64,000 nucleotides of DNA from JBKECF01 sp047974375 (GTDB lineage Bacteria > Bacillota > Clostridia > Lachnospirales > CAMZNU01). The position numbers and the translations under genes were made by a program. The stretch is taken from positions 186,001 to 250,000 of the forward strand of contig JBKECF010000054.1 in assembly GCA_047974375.1 (NCBI GenBank), in the 5' to 3' direction. The notes beneath the pieces were generated by a model, which was not told the DNA's origin, did no database searches, and saw nothing but the letters and a program-made list of their open reading frames with translations. How positions within the stretch are numbered: position 1 is the stretch's first letter; each line of letters opens with the position of its first letter. Of this stretch, positions 44,920 through 53,439 are shown in pieces.

Positions 44920-45833
44920 TGGATATAGATTTTGTTTTAGCTATTACAAATTCTGCTATACGTTCAACTACACCCATTATGATGGCGGCTTTAGCAAGTG
45001 CAATTTGCAATAGAGCTGGAGTATTTAATGTTGCCTTGGAAGGACAAATGCTTATAGGGTGTTTTTTAGCTATTGCACTAAATTGGTTTACAGGAAGTAT
45101 TTTTATTTCTGTGGTTGGGGCTGTAGTAGCAGGTGGCATAGTTGGTTTGGTAGTAGGAGTTTTGCAAGTGAAATATAAAGCTGCAGATATGGTTGTAGGT
45201 ACTTCTATAAATTTATTTGTAGGGGCATTTACTTCAATATTGCTTTTTATATTATTTGGAGTAAAAGGAAGTTTCAAGAATCCAGAGCTTTTATCTCTAC
45301 CTAAAATTGAACTTCCTGTAATCAGTGACATACCTCACTTATCTATTTTATTTAGAAATTTGACTGCATTAGATTATATTAGTTATGTAATTGCAACAAT
45401 TATGTTTATATATCTATTTAAAACAGTAAGTGGTTACCATTTGATTTCTATTGGAGTTAAAAAAGAGGCAGCCTTGTCTATGGGAATTAATGCGAATAAA
45501 GTGCAAATTATTGCTGTTGTTGTGTCGGGGCTTTTGTGTGCTTTTGGTGGTGCAGTACTTAGTATGGGACAAGTAACATTATTTACTGAGAACATGACAG
45601 CGGGACGAGGTTTTATAGGGATGGCAGCTTGCAATTTAGGTAGAAGTAACCCTATTTTAATTATATTGGCTAGTTTATTTTTTGGTTTTTGTGATGCATT
45701 TGCAAGTGTTGCCCAAAATACAATTCCTGGGCAATTAACCCAGTCTATTCCCTATATAGCTACAATAATTGCATTAATTATTTTTAGCAAAGATAAAATA
45801 AAAACTAAAGAACAAAGTAAGGTTCAAGTATAA
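44919..45833 (+). CDS. Nucleoside ABC importer permease (second)
   Basis: A 304-residue permease of the same type (ASAICNRAGVFNVALEGQMLIG, GMAACNLGRSNPI, TIPGQLTQSIPYIATIIALI), the YufQ-like partner. Its ATG overlaps the stop codon of the first permease (TAATG), indicating translational coupling. Confidence 0.94.
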   Translation: MDIDFVLAITNSAIRSTTPIMMAALASAICNRAGVFNVALEGQMLIGCFLAIALNWFTGSIFISVVGAVVAGGIVGLVVGVLQVKYKAADMVVGTSINLFVGAFTSILLFILFGVKGSFKNPELLSLPKIELPVISDIPHLSILFRNLTALDYISYVIATIMFIYLFKTVSGYHLISIGVKKEAALSMGINANKVQIIAVVVSGLLCAFGGAVLSMGQVTLFTENMTAGRGFIGMAACNLGRSNPILIILASLFFGFCDAFASVAQNTIPGQLTQSIPYIATIIALIIFSKDKIKTKEQSKVQV

Positions 45834-45853
45834 GAAAAATGCGAGGAGATTAT

Positions 45854-46495
45854 ATGTTACTGGATTTACAAAGAGAAAAAATTGTATTATATGGCAATAG
45901 AATGATAGAAAATAATTTAACTACAGGATCTGGGGGAAATATAAGTATATTAGATAGAAAACATAAGTTAATAGCAATTACACCAAGTGGAATTTTATAT
46001 AACGAACTTACGCCTAAGGACGTTATAGTTGTAGATATGGATGGAAATATAGTTGATGGTAAAAACAAACCATCTTCTGAAATTAATATGCACTTAGCAG
46101 TTTATAAAAATAGAAAAGATGTAAACAGTGTAGTGCATACACATTCTGTATACGCAACGGCGGTAGCTTGTATGGGTTGGGATTTAGAACCGTTGCATTA
46201 CCTTATTGCCGTTGCAGGTATAGAAGTAAAATGTGCAAAGTATGCAACCTATGGAACTCAGGAGTTGGCTGATAACGCAATTGAAGCTTTGGGAAATCGT
46301 GGTGCGTGCTTGTTGGGTAACCATGGGCTTTTAGCTGTGGGTGATTCTTTAAGTGGAGCTTTTTCTGTAGCTGAACACTTGGAATATGTAGCACAACTAA
46401 CTTGTATAACTAAACAATGGGGGCATGTTAATATTTTAAGCCATGAACAAATTCATAATGTTATGGATAAATTTGGAACAAATCCCTACAAGTAG
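45854..46495 (+). CDS. Class II aldolase/adducin family protein (ald2/DrdA-like)
   Basis: A 213-residue zinc-dependent aldolase of the fuculose-1-phosphate aldolase family. SGGNIS (phosphate binding), PSSEINMH (catalytic Glu76), VVHTHS (His95, His97) and GNHGLL (His157) are intact. In characterised DHAP shunts such an enzyme cleaves 5-methylthioribulose-1-phosphate or 5-deoxyribulose-1-phosphate to dihydroxyacetone phosphate plus an aldehyde, and its place as last gene of the isomerase/phosphorylase/importer operon supports that role. GAGGAG precedes ATG 45854; an in-frame ATG at 45839 overlaps that region. Confidence 0.85.
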   Translation: MLLDLQREKIVLYGNRMIENNLTTGSGGNISILDRKHKLIAITPSGILYNELTPKDVIVVDMDGNIVDGKNKPSSEINMHLAVYKNRKDVNSVVHTHSVYATAVACMGWDLEPLHYLIAVAGIEVKCAKYATYGTQELADNAIEALGNRGACLLGNHGLLAVGDSLSGAFSVAEHLEYVAQLTCITKQWGHVNILSHEQIHNVMDKFGTNPYK

Positions 46496-46517
46496 AAAAA
46501 TAAATGGACATGAAATA

Positions 46518-46567
46518 AGCTTGTAAATTTACCTTTTAATAATAAGGTTTATCTACAAGTTTTTTTA
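46518..46567 (+). terminator. Terminator of the nucleoside-salvage operon
   Basis: CTTGTAAATTTACCTT pairs imperfectly with AAGGTTTATCTACAAG and is followed by TTTTTTT. Confidence 0.8.
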
Positions 46568-46657
46568 TATAGAGTAGATTTTTTTAAAAAAAATGGAAAT
46601 AAATCCTAAAAAAGTGTTAAACTAATAAAAAAACTAATATACATGAAAGGATAAAAT

Positions 46658-48040
46658 ATGTTAAGTAAAAATACAATAGCAGACATACTTACAGCTGCTT
46701 TATCAACGGGTGGAGATTTTGCTGAAGTGTTCATTGAACACAAAAATGCAAATTCAATTTCTTTAATAAATGGCAAGGTTGAAAAATCTTCCGGTGGAAT
46801 TGATTATGGTGTAGGTATAAGAATTTTTAATGGTTTTAGTGGTATTTATTGCTATACAAACGATACTAACTATGAAAATCTAATTAAAGTAGCAAAAGAG
46901 GGAGCTTCAGCTGTTAAGAAAAAGCAGAGTATAAAGGTTATGCCTTTTATTGACCAAAAAATTGAAAACAAGCATAAAATAATAATTCCGCCAACTACAT
47001 ATAGTAAAAAAGAGGCAATAAATTATTTGCGTTTGGCTAGTAAAACGGCTTTTAATACAAATAAATTAATTACAGAAACTAGTTGTGGCTATATTGATTA
47101 TATACAAAATGTGATAATAGCAAATAGCGATGGGCTTTATGCCGAAGATAGTCGCACAAGAAGCCGATTTACTTTAACGGCAATTGCCACTAATGAAAAA
47201 GACAAGGAAAATTTTTATATCTCTAAAGGTGAACATTGTGGCTTCGAATTACTTAAAAAATACAATTTCGAAGATATGGGAACAGAAATAGCAGAAAAGG
47301 CAGTAAATAATTTATATGCAGAACTTTGCCCAAGTGGCAAAATGCCCGTAATTATAGATAATGCCTTTGGTGGAGTTATCTTCCATGAGGCCTGTGGACA
47401 TAGTTTAGAGGCAACATCAATAGCAAAAGATGCTTCCGTTTTTTGTGGTAAAAAAGGAAGTATAATAGCTAATGAAAAAGTAACGGCTATTGATGATGGA
47501 ACAATAGAAAATGAATGGGGTTCTTTAAACATAGACGATGAGGGAACTAAGACACAAAAGAATACATTAATAAAAAATGGTGTATTAAATTCCTATTTAG
47601 TTGATAGACTAAATGGCAAAAAAATGGGTGAAAATTCAACAGGTTCATCACGCCGTGAATCCTATAAATTTGCACCAACATCAAGAATGACCAATACATA
47701 TATAGATAATGGAACAGATACTACAGAGGATATTTTTGCCAGTGTTGAATATGGTCTCTATGCAAAAACTATGGGCGGTGGCTCTGTATTGCCAAGTACA
47801 GGGGCTTTCAACTTTGCTGCCAATGAGGCGTATATAATTAAAAATGGAAAAATCCATAAGCAAGTAAAAGGTGCAACACTAATTGGCAAAGGCTCGGAAA
47901 TACTTATGAACATAGATATGATTTCCAATAATTTAGATAAAGCACCTGGAATGTGTGGTTCTATAAGTGGCTCGGTTCCTACAAATGTAGGGCAACCAAC
48001 TTTAAGAGTAAAAGAAATAACAGTAGGAGGTAGAGCATAG
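46658..48040 (+). CDS. tldD: TldD metalloprotease subunit
   Basis: A 460-residue member of the TldD/PmbA (peptidase U62) family. It carries the zinc-binding motif HEACGH (about residue 245), which distinguishes the catalytic TldD from TldE. TldD-TldE heterodimers degrade or process small peptides, including modified peptide natural products in some bacteria. The usual C-terminal IKNGKIHKQVKGATLIGKGSEIL and GMCGSISGSVPTNVGQPTLRVKEITVGG are present. The stop overlaps the GTG start of tldE. No peptide precursor gene is visible nearby. Confidence 0.94.
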   Translation: MLSKNTIADILTAALSTGGDFAEVFIEHKNANSISLINGKVEKSSGGIDYGVGIRIFNGFSGIYCYTNDTNYENLIKVAKEGASAVKKKQSIKVMPFIDQKIENKHKIIIPPTTYSKKEAINYLRLASKTAFNTNKLITETSCGYIDYIQNVIIANSDGLYAEDSRTRSRFTLTAIATNEKDKENFYISKGEHCGFELLKKYNFEDMGTEIAEKAVNNLYAELCPSGKMPVIIDNAFGGVIFHEACGHSLEATSIAKDASVFCGKKGSIIANEKVTAIDDGTIENEWGSLNIDDEGTKTQKNTLIKNGVLNSYLVDRLNGKKMGENSTGSSRRESYKFAPTSRMTNTYIDNGTDTTEDIFASVEYGLYAKTMGGGSVLPSTGAFNFAANEAYIIKNGKIHKQVKGATLIGKGSEILMNIDMISNNLDKAPGMCGSISGSVPTNVGQPTLRVKEITVGGRA

Positions 48041-49404
48041 TGGAAAAGATAAAAAATGACTTTATTAAAAAACTTTTTATTAAAGCTAAAGAAAATGGCT
48101 TTACAGAGTATGAAGCCTATTATGTAAAGGGTAAAAGCTTTAGTGTGAATATTTTTAAAGGCGAGATATATCAATACAAAAATTCTGATAGCCAAGGCAT
48201 TGGCTTTAGGGGAATATACAATGGCAAAATGAGTTATTCATACTCCGAGGAAGTTTCAGAGGGAGTAATTGATGTTTTAATAGAAAATGCCATAATAAAT
48301 AATGAAATACTGGAAGTAGAGGAAAAGGAAGAAATATTTAAAGACTTTAAAAAAGTAAAATATAACACAATAAATTCATATAATGAAGCTTTAAATAACA
48401 CTACTGTTGAAGAAAAAATAGAAATAGCTAAAGAAATAGAAAAAATATGTTTAGAAGATAGTCGTGTAAAAAGTGTTAATAGTTCTGTGGTAGGAAGTAG
48501 TGAAAGTTATTTATTATTAGCTAATTCCGCTGGTTTGTTAAAAGAAGAGGTTTCCAACTTAGGCTATGCTTATGCATATTTGGAAATGGCAGATGGTGCT
48601 GATACTAGAGTAGCTATAGATACATGGCTAGGAAATGATTTTAAAGATTTGGATGTAGAAAAACTAGCTAAGTCAACTATAAAAAAAGCTGAGATGCAAT
48701 TAAATGCAAAGCCCGTTAAGTCTAATAATAATATGAATATAATATTTGACAATAATTCTTTTATAGAATTTGTTTCTGTCTTTATTCCTAGTTTTTATGG
48801 CGAAAATGTCCAAAAAGGCTTTTCTAAATTAAAAGGGAAATTAGGCGAAAAAATAGGAAATGAAAAGATAACAATAAAAGATGATGGAGTTTGTGAGTGG
48901 TATACAAATAGTAGCTTTGATAGTGAGGGATATCCAACATCTAATAAAATTCTTGTGGAAAAAGGAGAATTAAAAATCTTTTTACATAATTTAAAATCAG
49001 CTAAAAAAGATAATGTATCCCCTACGGGTAATGGCTATAAGCCTTCTTTTAAATCTTCCGTAGTAACTTCACACACAAATTTTTATTTGGAAGGTGGGAA
49101 TAGTACTTTAGAAGAGCTAATTGGAGAAATGGGTACAGGTTTGGTTGTACATGATTTAGCAGGATTGCATTCAGGTGTAAATACAATATCTGGGGATTTT
49201 TCATTAGCAGCAAAAGCTTTTTATGTTGAAAATGGAAAAATAATAAAGGCTGTTGAAGATATAACAGTGGCTGGAAATTTCTTCGAAATGCTATTTAATT
49301 GCATGGGTGTAGCTAATGACTTGAAATTTGACTTTCCAGAAGGATTGGGAAGTGTTGGTTCGCCTAGTATTTGGTTTAGCTCTTTGGCTGTGGCTGGGGA
49401 ATAA
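48040..49404 (+). CDS. tldE: TldE/PmbA partner subunit
   Basis: A 454-residue TldE/PmbA-type protein with the family fold but no HExxxH motif, as expected for the non-catalytic partner. The C-terminal segment GNFFEMLFNCMGVANDLKFDFP...GSPSIWFSSLAVAGE is typical. It starts with GTG overlapping the tldD stop (TAGTG), so the two are translationally coupled. Repeat copy D begins 8 bases after its stop. Confidence 0.93.
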   Translation: MEKIKNDFIKKLFIKAKENGFTEYEAYYVKGKSFSVNIFKGEIYQYKNSDSQGIGFRGIYNGKMSYSYSEEVSEGVIDVLIENAIINNEILEVEEKEEIFKDFKKVKYNTINSYNEALNNTTVEEKIEIAKEIEKICLEDSRVKSVNSSVVGSSESYLLLANSAGLLKEEVSNLGYAYAYLEMADGADTRVAIDTWLGNDFKDLDVEKLAKSTIKKAEMQLNAKPVKSNNNMNIIFDNNSFIEFVSVFIPSFYGENVQKGFSKLKGKLGEKIGNEKITIKDDGVCEWYTNSSFDSEGYPTSNKILVEKGELKIFLHNLKSAKKDNVSPTGNGYKPSFKSSVVTSHTNFYLEGGNSTLEELIGEMGTGLVVHDLAGLHSGVNTISGDFSLAAKAFYVENGKIIKAVEDITVAGNFFEMLFNCMGVANDLKFDFPEGLGSVGSPSIWFSSLAVAGE

Positions 49405-49412
49405 ATGTATTA

Positions 49413-49581
49413 GTCAATAGACCTATCCGTCAGTGGGGGCTTGTACCCCCATTGAACGGCGAATTTGGTTGCATAACCGAGTTGGTTGTATACTTGGTTG
49501 CATAGTCGAGCAGAAAGCACAGCTTTCACAGTCCCGCCACCTATTATACATTGAGGTGGGGGTCTAATTCTTACCGATAAA
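49413..49581 (+). repeat. Dispersed modular hairpin element, copy D
   Basis: The left core has GTCAATAGAC and CAGTGGGGG / CCCCCATTG (one G-T wobble). It includes the TTGGTTG...ACTTGGTTGCATAGTCGAGC segment shared with copy A, a single module GAAAGC-aca-GCTTTC, and the right core TATACATTGAGGTGGGGGTC...CTTACCGATAAA. It lies between tldE (plus) and pyrC (minus). Confidence 0.85.
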
Positions 49582-49649
49582 CAATGACTACGAAAAAGGC
49601 TAGTAAATTTAAAGAAGAGCCTTTCTATTTCGTAAATTATTTAATGATG

Positions 49650-50933
49650 TTACAAAGGGCTTAAACTATAAACTAGCTCACCTTTAACAAAGGTCATTTC
49701 TACAGCTCCTTTTAATTCTAGGCCATCATACATTGAATATTTAGCCTTAGTTTCAAACTTAAGAGGGTCTACTATTGTAGTCTTATTAGGATTAAATAAA
49801 AATAAATCTGCGTCATAGCCTTCTTTTATATGGCCCTTGTTTTTTATGTTAATTAAATTATAAGGGTTTACTGCTAATTTATTTACTAGTTCTTGCAATG
49901 GCATTTTATTATCTATAACTAGAGTGTTGTAGGATACTAAAAAAGTGGTTTCTAAGCTAGAGATACCGAAAGAAGAATTTTCAAAGGCCTTTTCCTTTGT
50001 TTCGCAATTTTCAGGTTTATGACCGGAAGAAATAGCGTCTATAGTTCCGTCGGCTAGGCCGTATAAAATAGCTTTTAAGTCTGTTTTTTTTCTAAGAGGT
50101 GGACGAACTTTAAATTTACTATCATAGTTTAATACTTCGTCTTCTGTAAATGTAAAGTAATGGGGTGATGTGTCACAAGTGACATTAAAGCCTCTTTTTT
50201 TTGCCAGACGAATTAAGTTAACACTTCCCTCTGTAGTTATTTGAGTAAGATGGAGTTTTGCATTTTTATTGCCGGCTATTAATAGATTTTTTGCTAGCTC
50301 CACTTCTTCTGAAGTTGATGGGATTCCTTTTAGCCCTGTAAAAACAGAAACTTTTCCACTATTTACCATGCCTTCCTTGCTTATGGACTTGTCTTCGCAA
50401 TAGGTAATAACGGGAATGTTAAACATATTGGAGTATGAAAAAATATTACTAATTAGGTAATTATCCTTTATACTGTTGTTTCCGTCAGATATACCCACTA
50501 TTTCCCCATCTATCATTTCGCCAATTTCAGCGATTTCTTCTCCTTTGCCTTCCTTGGACATATGGCCGTAAGGGTATATATTTATAGTAGCGCTTTCTTT
50601 GGCTAAAAATCTTATATAACGTGCGACTACTTTATTATCAATTACAGGGTCGGTGTTTGGGTTGCAAGTTACAGCGGTAAAGCCGCTTTTTATTGCACAT
50701 TTAGAAATACTTTTCATATCATCTTTATAGTCATAACCAGGTTCGCATACCTCGCAATTTAAGTCTAAAAATCCAGGTAAAATGTAGTAGCCATTGCCGT
50801 CAATTATATTATTAAATTCGCCCTTTATTTCTTCCGTGGAAATTTGCAGAATTTTACCATTTTCAATTAATAAGTTTATTTTTTGTTCTTTATAATTTTC
50901 TGTTGTAATTACATTTTTTATTAAGTAGTTCAT
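49650..50933 (-). CDS. pyrC: Dihydroorotase-like protein PyrC without metal ligands (predicted inactive)
   Basis: A 427-residue protein that aligns along its whole length with type I dihydroorotases (ILPGFLDLN.E..EPGYDYK, FTAVTCNPNTDPV, GLKGIPSTSEEVELA, FKVRPPLR, GLADGTIDAISSGH, FGISSLETTF). The catalytic residues are gone: DLHVHxREPG reads DLNCEVCEPG (Asn59, Glu61, Cys63 for His, His, Arg), AHCED reads TYCED (Tyr178), HxCHIS reads HLTQIT (Gln231) and TDHAPH reads SGHKPE (Gly304). It overlaps pyrB by one base. Non-catalytic PyrC homologues that scaffold ATCase are known, but here the partner PyrB is also degenerate. Confidence 0.85.
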   Translation of the reverse strand: MNYLIKNVITTENYKEQKINLLIENGKILQISTEEIKGEFNNIIDGNGYYILPGFLDLNCEVCEPGYDYKDDMKSISKCAIKSGFTAVTCNPNTDPVIDNKVVARYIRFLAKESATINIYPYGHMSKEGKGEEIAEIGEMIDGEIVGISDGNNSIKDNYLISNIFSYSNMFNIPVITYCEDKSISKEGMVNSGKVSVFTGLKGIPSTSEEVELAKNLLIAGNKNAKLHLTQITTEGSVNLIRLAKKRGFNVTCDTSPHYFTFTEDEVLNYDSKFKVRPPLRKKTDLKAILYGLADGTIDAISSGHKPENCETKEKAFENSSFGISSLETTFLVSYNTLVIDNKMPLQELVNKLAVNPYNLINIKNKGHIKEGYDADLFLFNPNKTTIVDPLKFETKAKYSMYDGLELKGAVEMTFVKGELVYSLSPL

Positions 50934-51853
50934 TATTTGTCACCGCCTTTTAAAGAAAGCATGTAGTAAAGTGCCATGTTTAAGGCGATTGGATTTAAGT
51001 TTTGTACGTCAATTACACACTTATCACTGCTTATAATAGATGAAGTTATTTCAATGCCTTTTCGCACAGAACCAGGGTGTAATACTAGACAATCTTTATG
51101 TGCATTGGAGATTAGCTTTTCGTCTATTTTAAATAATGTTTTGTATTCATTTAAAGACGGAATTTTTTTACTGTCTAAGGAATTTTCTTCTAGTTTTACA
51201 CAAAAAATTACATCGGCATCCTTTACTGCGTCAATTGGTCTGTTATAAACGATTATATCATCGAAGATATTTTCACTTATTAAGGTGGGAGGACCACATA
51301 CACTTATTTTCGCACCTAATTTCATTAATGCATAAATATTACTTTTTGCCAGTCTATTATTTTCTACATCACCTATAAATGCAACTTTTAGACCGTTAAA
51401 TCCACCTTTGTAGTGTTGAATTGTCATTAAATCTAGCATAGAGCGTACAGGGTTTTCATTTTGCCCATCTCCGGCGTTTATTACACGTGCACTTACATTT
51501 TCCGCAAGGTATTTGGAACTTCCAGATAAATGATGACGAACTACAATAAAGTCCGCACCCATTTCTTCCATCATTTTACCTACTTCAATTATATTTTGGT
51601 TTGCATATATATTACGTGCTCCCGATAAGTCGGCTACAGCTGCACTTAAGTGTTTTGCAGCTAAATCGAAAGCCAATTTATTTTTACTTTGTTGGTTTTC
51701 GAAGAATAAAATAACGGTTTTGCCTTGTAAATAAGGTGCATTTTTTGAATTTTTATTTAGCATAAGTTTCATTGTTTCGGCTGTGCTAAGTAAATCCATA
51801 ATTTGTTCTTTTGTTAAGTCTTTCATCGAAACGAAATCTTTTAAATATAGCAT
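50933..51853 (-). CDS. pyrB: Aspartate carbamoyltransferase-like protein PyrB with lost active site
   Basis: A 306-residue protein that follows the ATCase fold throughout (MKDLTKEQIMDLLSTAE, GKTVILFFEN, MGADFIVVRH, INAGDGQNENP, GLKVAFIGDVENNRLAKSN, LVLHPGSVRKGIEI). The carbamoyl-phosphate loop STRTR is replaced by QQSKNK (about 54-59), the SSVKKGET loop supplying the neighbouring-subunit Ser and Lys is replaced by residues 78-90 (ARNIYANQNIIEV), His134 is Asn, HPTQ reads NPVR and the RxQxER arginine is Lys. Arg106 remains. AAAGGA precedes the ATG. Catalysis is not expected. It lies downstream of lspA-rluD, the usual pyr position in Clostridia. Confidence 0.85.
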   Translation of the reverse strand: MLYLKDFVSMKDLTKEQIMDLLSTAETMKLMLNKNSKNAPYLQGKTVILFFENQQSKNKLAFDLAAKHLSAAVADLSGARNIYANQNIIEVGKMMEEMGADFIVVRHHLSGSSKYLAENVSARVINAGDGQNENPVRSMLDLMTIQHYKGGFNGLKVAFIGDVENNRLAKSNIYALMKLGAKISVCGPPTLISENIFDDIIVYNRPIDAVKDADVIFCVKLEENSLDSKKIPSLNEYKTLFKIDEKLISNAHKDCLVLHPGSVRKGIEITSSIISSDKCVIDVQNLNPIALNMALYYMLSLKGGDK

Positions 51854-51890
51854 AGTATTCCTTTCGTTTTTATTTCATTAAACCTAAAGT

Positions 51891-52796
51891 CTAATTTGAT
51901 TTTATATATCTTATTGCTTTTAAAAAGTGCTCTGGCAAAGGTGAGTCGAATTCCATATATTCCTTTGTTGTAGGGTGAATAAAGCCCAAAGTTTTAGCGT
52001 GTAAAAGTTGGCCTTGTAAATTTAATTTACCTTTGTGCTGGCTATACATGTCATCGCCTAGTACAGCATTGCCAATACTTGCTAAATGCACTCTTATTTG
52101 GTGAGTCCGCCCTGTTTCCAAAGTTAATCTTACTAAGGTGTATTTACTGTATCTCTCTATTACTTCATAATGAGTAATGGCCTCCTTGCCTCTTCTATCT
52201 ATGGCTCTTTTTTTTCGGTCTAGACCATGCCTTGCCAATGGTTTATTTATAGTTCCTTTATCTAGAACAACATTATTTACAGTAATTGCATAATACTCTC
52301 TTTTAATAGTATGGTTGAAAAATTGCTCTGCTAAAAAGTTATGGGCATTATCATTTTTAGTACAAACTAAAAGTCCTGAGGTGTTTTTGTCAATTCTATG
52401 TACAATACCAGGCCTAAGCTCACCATTTATACCTGATAAATCTTTACAATGGTATATAAGGGCATTTACTAAAGTTCCAGAATAATTTCCAGGAGCCGGA
52501 TGTACTACCATGCCTTGAGGTTTATTTATAACTATTACATCTTGGTCTTCATAAAATATATCCAAGGGGATATTTTCTTCTTTTATTTTTAAGACTTTTG
52601 GCTCTATGTCTAAAATTTCAATTTCATCGTCTAACCTTAATTTATAACTAGCCTTTGTAATTTCTTGGTTAACTAAAATTTGACCTTCGTCTATTTTCTT
52701 TTTAATATGACTTCTGCTTACATTTAATTGGTCAAAAAGAAATTTATCAATTCTAATATTTACACTTTCTTCATCATCAATTTTAAAACTATTCAT
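51891..52796 (-). CDS. rluD: RluD-type 23S rRNA pseudouridine synthase
   Basis: A 301-residue RluA/RluD family enzyme. The N-terminal S4 RNA-binding domain (IRIDKFLFDQLNVSRSHIKKKIDEGQILVNQ) is followed by the catalytic domain with GIVHRIDKNTSGLLVCTKN (catalytic Asp at about residue 138) and LETGRTHQIRVHLASIGNAVLGD. It overlaps the lspA gene by 8 bp, the usual lspA-rluD pair. Confidence 0.95.
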   Translation of the reverse strand: MNSFKIDDEESVNIRIDKFLFDQLNVSRSHIKKKIDEGQILVNQEITKASYKLRLDDEIEILDIEPKVLKIKEENIPLDIFYEDQDVIVINKPQGMVVHPAPGNYSGTLVNALIYHCKDLSGINGELRPGIVHRIDKNTSGLLVCTKNDNAHNFLAEQFFNHTIKREYYAITVNNVVLDKGTINKPLARHGLDRKKRAIDRRGKEAITHYEVIERYSKYTLVRLTLETGRTHQIRVHLASIGNAVLGDDMYSQHKGKLNLQGQLLHAKTLGFIHPTTKEYMEFDSPLPEHFLKAIRYIKSN

Positions 52797-53271
52797 TGAT
52801 TAACTCCTTTTTATTTTTCTTTTCATCTTCTGAAAAAATTAAAGTTATTATAATAAGTAAAAATGAACCAATAACAACATAAATATCAGCCATATTAAAA
52901 ACTGGAAAATCTATAAGAGTGAAGTGGAACATATCGACTACATAGCCACGGGAAAGTCTATCTATAAAGTTCCCAAAAGCACCAGAAAGCAACAATAAAA
53001 TTGTAAACTTAATATAATTATTTGGCTTTGTGGAGTCTAACTTTTTGTAGTACATAATTAAAAAAATAACAACTACAATTGTTATAACAACAAAAATAGG
53101 TATACTTCCTTGAAAAATGCCAAAAGCTGCGCCTCTATTTTCAACATATGTTAAACTAAAAATATTATTTATTAATGGAATGGTACTTATAGGCTGTAAA
53201 TAGTTTAGGGCTAAGTATTTTGTTATTTGATCAATAACGACTAAAAAAAATATAAAAAAGATTGCTAACAT
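52789..53271 (-). CDS. lspA: Lipoprotein signal peptidase (signal peptidase II)
   Basis: A 160-residue membrane aspartic protease with four TM helices that cleaves prolipoprotein signal peptides. The catalytic Asp motifs GAFGNFIDRLSRGYVVDMF and FNMADIYVVIG are intact, and TYVENRGAAFGIF is typical. It would process the several lipoproteins seen in this window. Confidence 0.96.
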   Translation of the reverse strand: MLAIFFIFFLVVIDQITKYLALNYLQPISTIPLINNIFSLTYVENRGAAFGIFQGSIPIFVVITIVVVIFLIMYYKKLDSTKPNNYIKFTILLLLSGAFGNFIDRLSRGYVVDMFHFTLIDFPVFNMADIYVVIGSFLLIIITLIFSEDEKKNKKELINE

Positions 53272-53378
53272 GATTCTCTCCTTTGAGCTTTGGTTTAAAG
53301 AAACTGCATTACGTTTTATTTTATCATTTAAAGTAGAATGTTACCACTATAAAATTTTTTGGTAATAATTTTTTAAAA

Positions 53379-53427
53379 ATACCCCAAGGGATAAAATACA
53401 AAAATGTAAATTTGTCCCTTGGGGTAT
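53379..53427. terminator. Terminator after the GH13 glycosidase gene
   Basis: ATACCCCAAGGGA pairs with TCCCTTGGGGTAT. It lies between the stop of the glycosidase gene (minus) and the start of lspA, and terminates the glycosidase transcript. Confidence 0.85.
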
Positions 53428-53439
53428 AAATAGTTTAGA

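Noticed and set aside
47215..48195. Long antisense frames within tldD
   Set aside because: They are shadows of a well-supported coding sequence and have no ribosome sites or recognisable domains.
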